Assembly: GCF_037975245.1 (NCBI RefSeq)
Contig: NC_092563.1
Span: forward strand, 26,258,960 to 26,322,959
Reading direction: 5' to 3'
Length of the DNA: 64,000 nt
Source of the DNA: Apostichopus japonicus
Taxonomy: Eukaryota; Echinodermata; Holothuroidea; Aspidochirotida; Stichopodidae
A program made the translations under genes and the position numbers. Every line of letters begins with the position of its first letter. The first letter of the stretch is position 1. The notes under the pieces were generated by a model. That model saw only the letters and a program-made list of their open reading frames with translations, ran no database searches and was not told the DNA's origin. This document shows, in pieces, positions 59,901-64,000 of this stretch.

Positions 59901-62900
59901 TAATCTTAATGGCACATTTCATCACTGGTGCAACAGAAGGCAACAGAATTCAATAATTCATAACTGAGCTGGTGTGTATGTATTATACAAAGTTGGCAAC
60001 CAGAAATGAATGGTAAAAATAATCTCTATAAAAATATGAAGGCAGTAATAAGGACTACTAGATATAAAATTTTGGGTTTCGATGACAATCGTAACCTTTG
60101 CAATCATGCGTGTGTGTGTGCGTTTGTTTTGCTATCTGACCGAGGACTTGAACATTAGGATTTCAGGTCCTCGGTTGTGATTTCTAAAGAATCACCACGT
60201 CCTCGGAAGAATTCTATTGTATGGGGTATTGTTAAAGTTAGGGTACGTGGATTTGAACAATGGAAAATACAATGGGGTCCTCGGTCTGAATGAAACACAA
60301 ACATGTGTGTGTATGTGTGTGCGTTTGTGACGCCCAGCTTGTAAACACGATATCTCAAGAAGGGAAGCTTGTACAGTTCTCATATTTGGTACATAGGAGT
60401 ACCTTATAGAGTACAAGAAGCCTATTGTTTTTGGTGTAGGTCAGAGGTCATTTAAGGTCACCAGGGGTCAAATAGTGAAAAGCTTGTAAACATGATGTCT
60501 CAACAAACAAAGCTTGGACTGATCTCATATGTTGTATGTAAAAGTACCACATTTAGTACATGAAGCCTATTGTTTTTGGTGTAGATCAAAGGTCACTTGG
60601 GGTCACCAGGGGTCAAATAGTGAAAAGCTTGTAAACATGATATCTCAAGAAGCAAAGCTTGGATTGATTTCATATTTGGTATATAGGTTGACCACATTAA
60701 GTACAAAACGCTTATCGTTTTTGGTGGATGTTGAAGGTCATTTAGGGTCACCAGGGGTCAACTTGTAAAAACCTTTTCATAATATACGGTATCTCCCATC
60801 GTCAAGCCTATAAGTAGATGACATGGGAGATTCGCCTCATAAGAATAGGAGAGCCTATTGACAATTCAAAATGATCTTATGGGCATCCGTAGATTTGAAT
60901 CTGAACTCGCGACAATATCCCCATTGACTGAAGTGTGTCGCTAAAAAAATTTGTTTTTTGGCAATAACTTGTGAAACTACCATTGACAGGGTTCGACATG
61001 TTTGATATTTGTGGACTAGCTTTGAATGGGGTAAGGAATTGTTTCAAAACATTACAGTCATGTGATCCAATGTCAACAAAGGTCAATCAGGGGTCAAAAA
61101 CTAGTATTTTTGCAGTAACTTGAGAACCAAATGTCCATCAAGGTTGGGAGTTACGCTATTGTGATACAATAGTCGACCTGCATTTGGGTGACCTTTGACC
61201 TCAGGTTGACCTCAGGTTGACCTCCAGTGACCTGTATTAGCTTCTTTCAAGTTGATTCTTTGAGGTTTCGTGGGCATATTCCAATCTAAATTGTCCATAA
61301 GTGGACTCCTCTGCAACCTCAATGTGCGAAGTTATTAGAGATTTGGTTTGGTTTGTAATACTTGGTGTGCGAATTCATAATATTGAGTACAAGAACCAAA
61401 TTGTTTTTGATGGAGGTGTGTATAACCACGTACAGACTGACCTGTGTTAGCATGCCATAGTGTTATTGTAACAGCTAGTTCTGGTTATACTAACAATCAG
61501 AAGTCTAGTGCATTGAAGTCATCGAAACCTCAATGCATTTTGCATTCTGGTTATAATTTTGACCGAAATAGTTGGCTCGCAGTCCATATGTGGTGATAGT
61601 TGTATGGAATGTTTGGTGTATTGTGTTGGGCATGGTAGATGCCATTGCAACCGCCCCCTCCCCTCCCTCTGCTCAAACTGTTGTGTAGCCAGTATTTTAT
61701 TTTGGTTGGCACATGGGGTGGGGGGGGGGGGTGTTAGGTGAAGGGGTATTCTTTATCTTCTCTTTTGGAAATTAGCAGTGGTTGTTGGTGTCAGCTGTAT
61801 AGAATGGTTTTGAATGGGAAGAGAGTGCAGGAGAGTGGGAAGCAAGGGCAGGAGGAGTTAGGAGCTCTCCCCCTGGTGAGGCTTTTGCTCCCTAGTGTGT
61901 ATGCTGTCATATAGATTCACATGTAATGCTATTCCAAGTAAATCTCTATTGTAGTATTGAAGCACAGCAATCATATTTTAGCGGAGACGACCCACATGAT
62001 TCCATTAATTCTCTTGGGATGTTGATTTCATCCGATGTAAGGTCTCACAGAGGTATGTTATTTTCTTATTTTCTTTTAGTTCCAGAATTCATCCACGTGA
62101 CAAGCAGAATGTGGCCCATCGTTTGGTGCTCGGTGCAAGAGCTATTGGTTACAATGAAGCATACACTGAATTTCAAGGACCGTATCCCAGGAGGGTCTGC
62201 GGTATACCCAACAACACAATTGTTGTTGATTATCAGTTTAGCGATGTCAAGCTCATTTCAAAGAAATTATTCGAGGTAAGACTTTCTTGTGTGCATTCCT
62301 TCCCCTGGGAACACTCCATAGCATAACTTGCACCGATTTACCAGAATATAAGTATGCACAGAATTGGTCACAACTGAAATGATCTTGCTTGATGATGACT
62401 TCACAGATAAGCAGAAAAAAGTTGGCCAACCATTGACAATGGACTCTGCTAGGCATATTAAGTAGGTTTGAATGGTGGTTATCCCATGACCCAGTCAACC
62501 CAGGTGAAATCTGTGTTAGTCAGTCCATAGCCTTGCTTTAACCCACTCACAAGGGCTCTTATCGGGTTTCACCCTCTGGGCATCTCAAATGGCACATTTT
62601 AATTGGCTAAAAGGATCAACACGTTATCTCAATTCGTGTCAAACTTGGCCATTTTCACAGATGATGATTTTTGCAGTGGCAGTGAGTTACAAAAATATTT
62701 CACAGTGTAGAAACAATGTTATGTAATTCTCATTTATTATTAATAACAATTAGTAAAGGGATTGTTGGTAGCAGAACTGATTTGGTAGCTCAAAATCGGT
62801 AAAAAGAAAATGTTCTCTTACTATTACATCTATTTGTCTATATTTCACATAGGAAGACTGTTCTTTCCTGATATTGAAATATTTTGGAATAAAAATTCTA

Positions 62901-63921
62901 TATCGTAAAATCCTTTTGAGTGAATGAACTGGCTGATGCCCACAAGGGAGTGTTACAAATAAGAGCTAGAAACCTCCCATCTTTTCTGGTTCTTACTTTA
63001 AGTCTTGGACAAATGTAACTTCACTTCCACTACTTAACCATCAGATAGTTATTTTGAAGTTTGAGCAAATTTTAAAGCCCAACTGGCTTTCTGGTTTGTA
63101 ACATAAATAGTAAATAATAATAATAATAAATACCATATATTAAAGTGCTGTTATCATACAATCAACATGCTCAAGAGCACTGTTCAAAACAACCAATACC
63201 TGGAATATAAAATTACCAAACTTAAGAAAACCTCAAAGTAATAACAACAGCAATAAAGTTAAAAAAGGTATATAACAGGGTTATAAACCATAATAAAGAA
63301 CATAAAAATATAAATATATATAAAAATGGGCACAGTAATGTGAATAAAACAACGAATAAGATTAATGCCCATACTCAAGCTTAAAAAGATAAGTTTTCAA
63401 ATGCTTCTTAAAAGTGTCAATAGATGTGACATTTCTCAAGTGATGAGGAAGAGAATTCCAGAGTTTAGGACCTGGTGCACTGAAAGAACAATCTCTATAT
63501 GTGACCTTGTTAGTACGTGGAATGTCTAGAGAAAGATGACTTTGGGACCGTAATGCCCTAGCTGGAGTGTAGCATTTCACCAAATCAGTCATATAACTGT
63601 AACATGTGACTAAATTTATTGAACAGTGTAGATGGACTACTTCAATGAGCTGCTATCATTTGATTGTCTCTGCAGGTCTGTTGCTACGAGAAAGACACCG
63701 ACGATGACAAGGCGCATGCCTGGAAGATGGCACATGTTATTCGCCTGGTGAATTCAACCTCTCTGATGTTGGGCTATCAGTGTGACAAGACTAACTCCGC
63801 TACTTACCTCAGGTACCTCTGGAAGGACATGCCATGCGAGTTTAAGAAATGCGCTGTCTATGGGGCCAAGAACGATTTACCTGGTCCTCCCTTTCTCCTG
63901 CCTGTCCAGAGTTGCGAGTGA
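44966..63921 (+). CDS. SIAE: Sialate O-acetylesterase (SIAE), complete, ten exons
   Basis: SIAE hydrolyses O-acetyl esters on sialic acids, in lysosomes or after secretion. Exons are 44966-45038, 45813-45974, 47306-47496, 52201-52339, 57329-57509, 58257-58393, 58970-59100, 59448-59608, 62086-62275 and 63676-63921. They total 1611 bp (536 residues; human 523) and all phases agree. Residues 1-25 form a signal peptide (YAVIALCLSSAYICG). The nucleophile Ser is about residue 134 in CSGQSNM; NWGGTNIESW and WNAMIHPL follow in family order, then WYQGEAN, TADCGYVPNPKM and IHPRDK (His near 394). The C-terminus has the conserved WPCE-like block MPCEFKKCAVY. Several NxT/S sites are present. Introns 3 and 4 are about 4.7 and 5.0 kb and full of mobile elements. 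No polyadenylation signal is visible before the window ends. The exon chain is intact and looks functional. Confidence 0.94.
47306..47496 (+). other. SIAE: SIAE exon 3 with the catalytic serine
   Basis: This exon encodes about residues 79-142 and contains GDIWLCSGQSNM, the nucleophile block of the SGNH-like esterase fold. The donor at 47497 (gtacgt) was preferred over one four bases later, because only the first keeps frame with exon 4 (VFNASQVL). Confidence 0.92.
48037..48474. mobile_element. hAT-like element of the AGGCGTAGG family, degraded
   Basis: The left side has CATAGGACTACAGGAGCCCA, close to the reversed right end of the element at 51048-52126, and the right side ends GTACGCCTATG. 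No clean target duplication was found. It lies in SIAE intron 3. Confidence 0.55.
49468..49724 (-). mobile_element. tRNA-derived SINE, copy 2 (reverse orientation)
   Basis: On the minus strand it starts with GTTAGCTCAGTG (A-box) and has a good B-box GGTTCGAGTCA about 40 bp on. The body matches copy 1 at 22331-22590 and ends in a (TACA)-rich tail. It lies in SIAE intron 3. Confidence 0.82.
51048..52126. mobile_element. hAT-like element carrying a nested insertion
   Basis: Outer ends are CATAGGCGTAGGAG and CTCCTACGCCTATG (perfect inverted pair), flanked by ACTACAGC (51040-51047) and ACTCCAGC (52127-52134), 7 of 8 matching. The interior is interrupted by the element at 51269-51948. Its right border is only 75 bp before SIAE exon 4. 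Confidence 0.85.
51269..51948. mobile_element. Nested hAT-like element with a perfect 8-bp target duplication
   Basis: It runs from CATAGGTGTAC to GTACGCCTATG and is flanked by ATAACACG at 51261-51268 and 51949-51956. It contains a reversed shared core module at about 51771-51892. It sits inside the element at 51048-52126, so it is the younger insertion. Confidence 0.87.
52900..53790 (+). repeat. Interspersed repeat with AGGTCA half-sites, copy in SIAE intron 4
   Basis: Three related blocks carry GACCTTTGGTGACCT..GGATCACATGACC and CAACCTTGTCACACCTTGG. Between them are AGGTCA direct repeats: DR5 at 53089-53105, then DR4, DR5 and DR1 in a row at 53480-53513. Related sequence lies in inverted orientation at 60430-61260. 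Confidence 0.8.
53898..53952 (+). repeat. (CA)n and (CATA)n microsatellite
   Basis: Runs of ACAC and ATAC repeats lie in SIAE intron 4; open frames through them are spurious. Confidence 0.9.
54251..56445 (+). mobile_element. hAT-like element, copy 2 of the 2-kb family, with a perfect 8-bp target duplication
   Basis: The left end CAGGGACGTAGCCAGG and right end CCTGGCTACGTCGCTG form the inverted pair; GAGACATG flanks at 54243-54250 and 56446-56453. Sequence matches 40461-42414 over most of its length. It is interrupted by another element (55243-56138). The right end holds the shared core module (56275-56370). No transposase is encoded. It lies in SIAE intron 4. Confidence 0.9.
55243..56138. 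mobile_element. Nested element with CAAGGGC ends inside the 54251 copy
   Basis: It starts CAAGGGCTGCGGAACC and ends GTTTCCGCCGCCCTTG. Flanks are TGTACCTT (55235-55242) and TGTACCCT (56139-56146). The related element at 40461-42414 has the uninterrupted site (GTACCTTGCTAATTTT near 42146). Part of its interior (about 55395-55940) repeats sequence of its host element, so a further rearrangement occurred. Confidence 0.8.
56740..57160 (+). repeat. Minisatellite, 47-bp unit, about 9 copies
   Basis: The unit has GTGACATTGTGGTCACT, CTAGGTGGTTGAGCCAATGG and AATCTGCTAA. GTGACATTGTGGTCAC is a short imperfect dyad. The array ends about 170 bp before SIAE exon 5. Confidence 0.92.
59245..59395 (+). repeat. 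Short tandem repeat, about 51-bp unit, three copies
   Basis: GGAGGTTGGGGTTCATGGCC and CCACTGCTCCCACCC recur three times in SIAE intron 7. Confidence 0.85.
60430..61260 (-). repeat. Interspersed repeat with AGGTCA half-sites, copy in SIAE intron 8
   Basis: The left part has three units of about 140 bp with GGTCACCAGGGGTCAAATAG and AGCTTGTAAACATGATATCT. Half-sites form DR1, DR4 and DR4 at 60438-60470. The right part has five TGACCT words at 61189-61233 spaced as DR1, DR5, DR5 and DR4, and matches 53450-53560 in reverse. Confidence 0.8.
63108..63600 (-). mobile_element. 3' end of a CR1/L2-type non-LTR retrotransposon (minus strand, truncated)
   Basis: The frame 63362-63592 encodes a typical C-terminal tail: ARALRSQSHLSLDIPRTN, then FSAPGPKLWNSLPHHLRN and FKKHLKTYLFKLEY. 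A 3' UTR of about 250 bp leads to an (ATT)n tail near 63115. The catalytic domains are missing. It lies in SIAE intron 9, 75 bp before the last exon. Confidence 0.88.
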
Positions 63922-64000
63922 CCACTTTGGTCTGTATTGATCCAACGCAGACTATAGTCTTACATAATGCAACAAATACTACAAGTATTTTTTCTCTTTT

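Noticed and set aside
61926-62279. Extra SIAE exon before exon 9 (frame through GDDPHDSINSLGML)
   Set aside because: Joining exon 8 to the acceptor at 62085 restores the conserved IHPRDK block directly and keeps phase; the upstream frame has no counterpart in the family.

Overview
The window is animal nuclear DNA: AT-rich, intron-dense (GT-AG introns from a few hundred bases to about 5 kb) and crowded with tandem arrays and non-autonomous DNA transposons. The protein families found, the low coding density and the repeat style fit a marine invertebrate deuterostome (an echinoderm such as a sea cucumber would fit), but no species marker was seen, so this is an inference.

Layout. (1) 1318-1848, minus: coding exon of a divergent forkhead transcription factor. 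(2) 1849-6800: no gene; holds a 56-bp near-perfect palindrome, a G-rich tract and a three-copy 170-bp repeat. (3) 7051-28675, minus: a complete 24-coding-exon ANKRD27 (VARP) gene, 1082 codons, every exon junction in frame. Its introns hold tandem arrays with units of 18 to about 105 bp, a piggyBac-like MITE, a hAT-like element, a foldback element and a tRNA-derived SINE. (4) 28676-32033: intergenic, with a tRNA-like sequence and a pair of inverted repeats 1.1 kb apart. (5) 32034-35698, plus: a five-exon gene for a 332-residue protein that I do not recognise, basic and probably disordered at the N-terminus with a hydrophobic segment near the C-terminus. (6) 35760-44960: a 9-kb repeat domain with nested hAT-like elements, the 3' end of a CR1/L2-type retrotransposon, a pyrimidine tract, a 500-bp palindromic array and a 105-bp tandem repeat. 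(7) 44966-63921, plus: a complete ten-exon sialate O-acetylesterase gene (SIAE, 536 residues), with large repeat-filled introns.

The named genes do not form a pathway. ANKRD27 acts in endosomal sorting, and SIAE removes O-acetyl groups from sialic acids in the lysosome or outside the cell. The forkhead protein is nuclear.

The best material for a second look is structural: filled and empty insertion sites of the same transposon sequence inside one window, a conserved core shared by elements with different ends, repeat families carrying nuclear-receptor half-sites at DR1/DR4/DR5 spacing, minisatellites that abut splice sites, and the unrecognised five-exon gene. I found no CRISPR array, operon or clearly novel biochemical system. 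Exon models were built by hand from splice consensus, reading frame and recalled protein families, without any database search.
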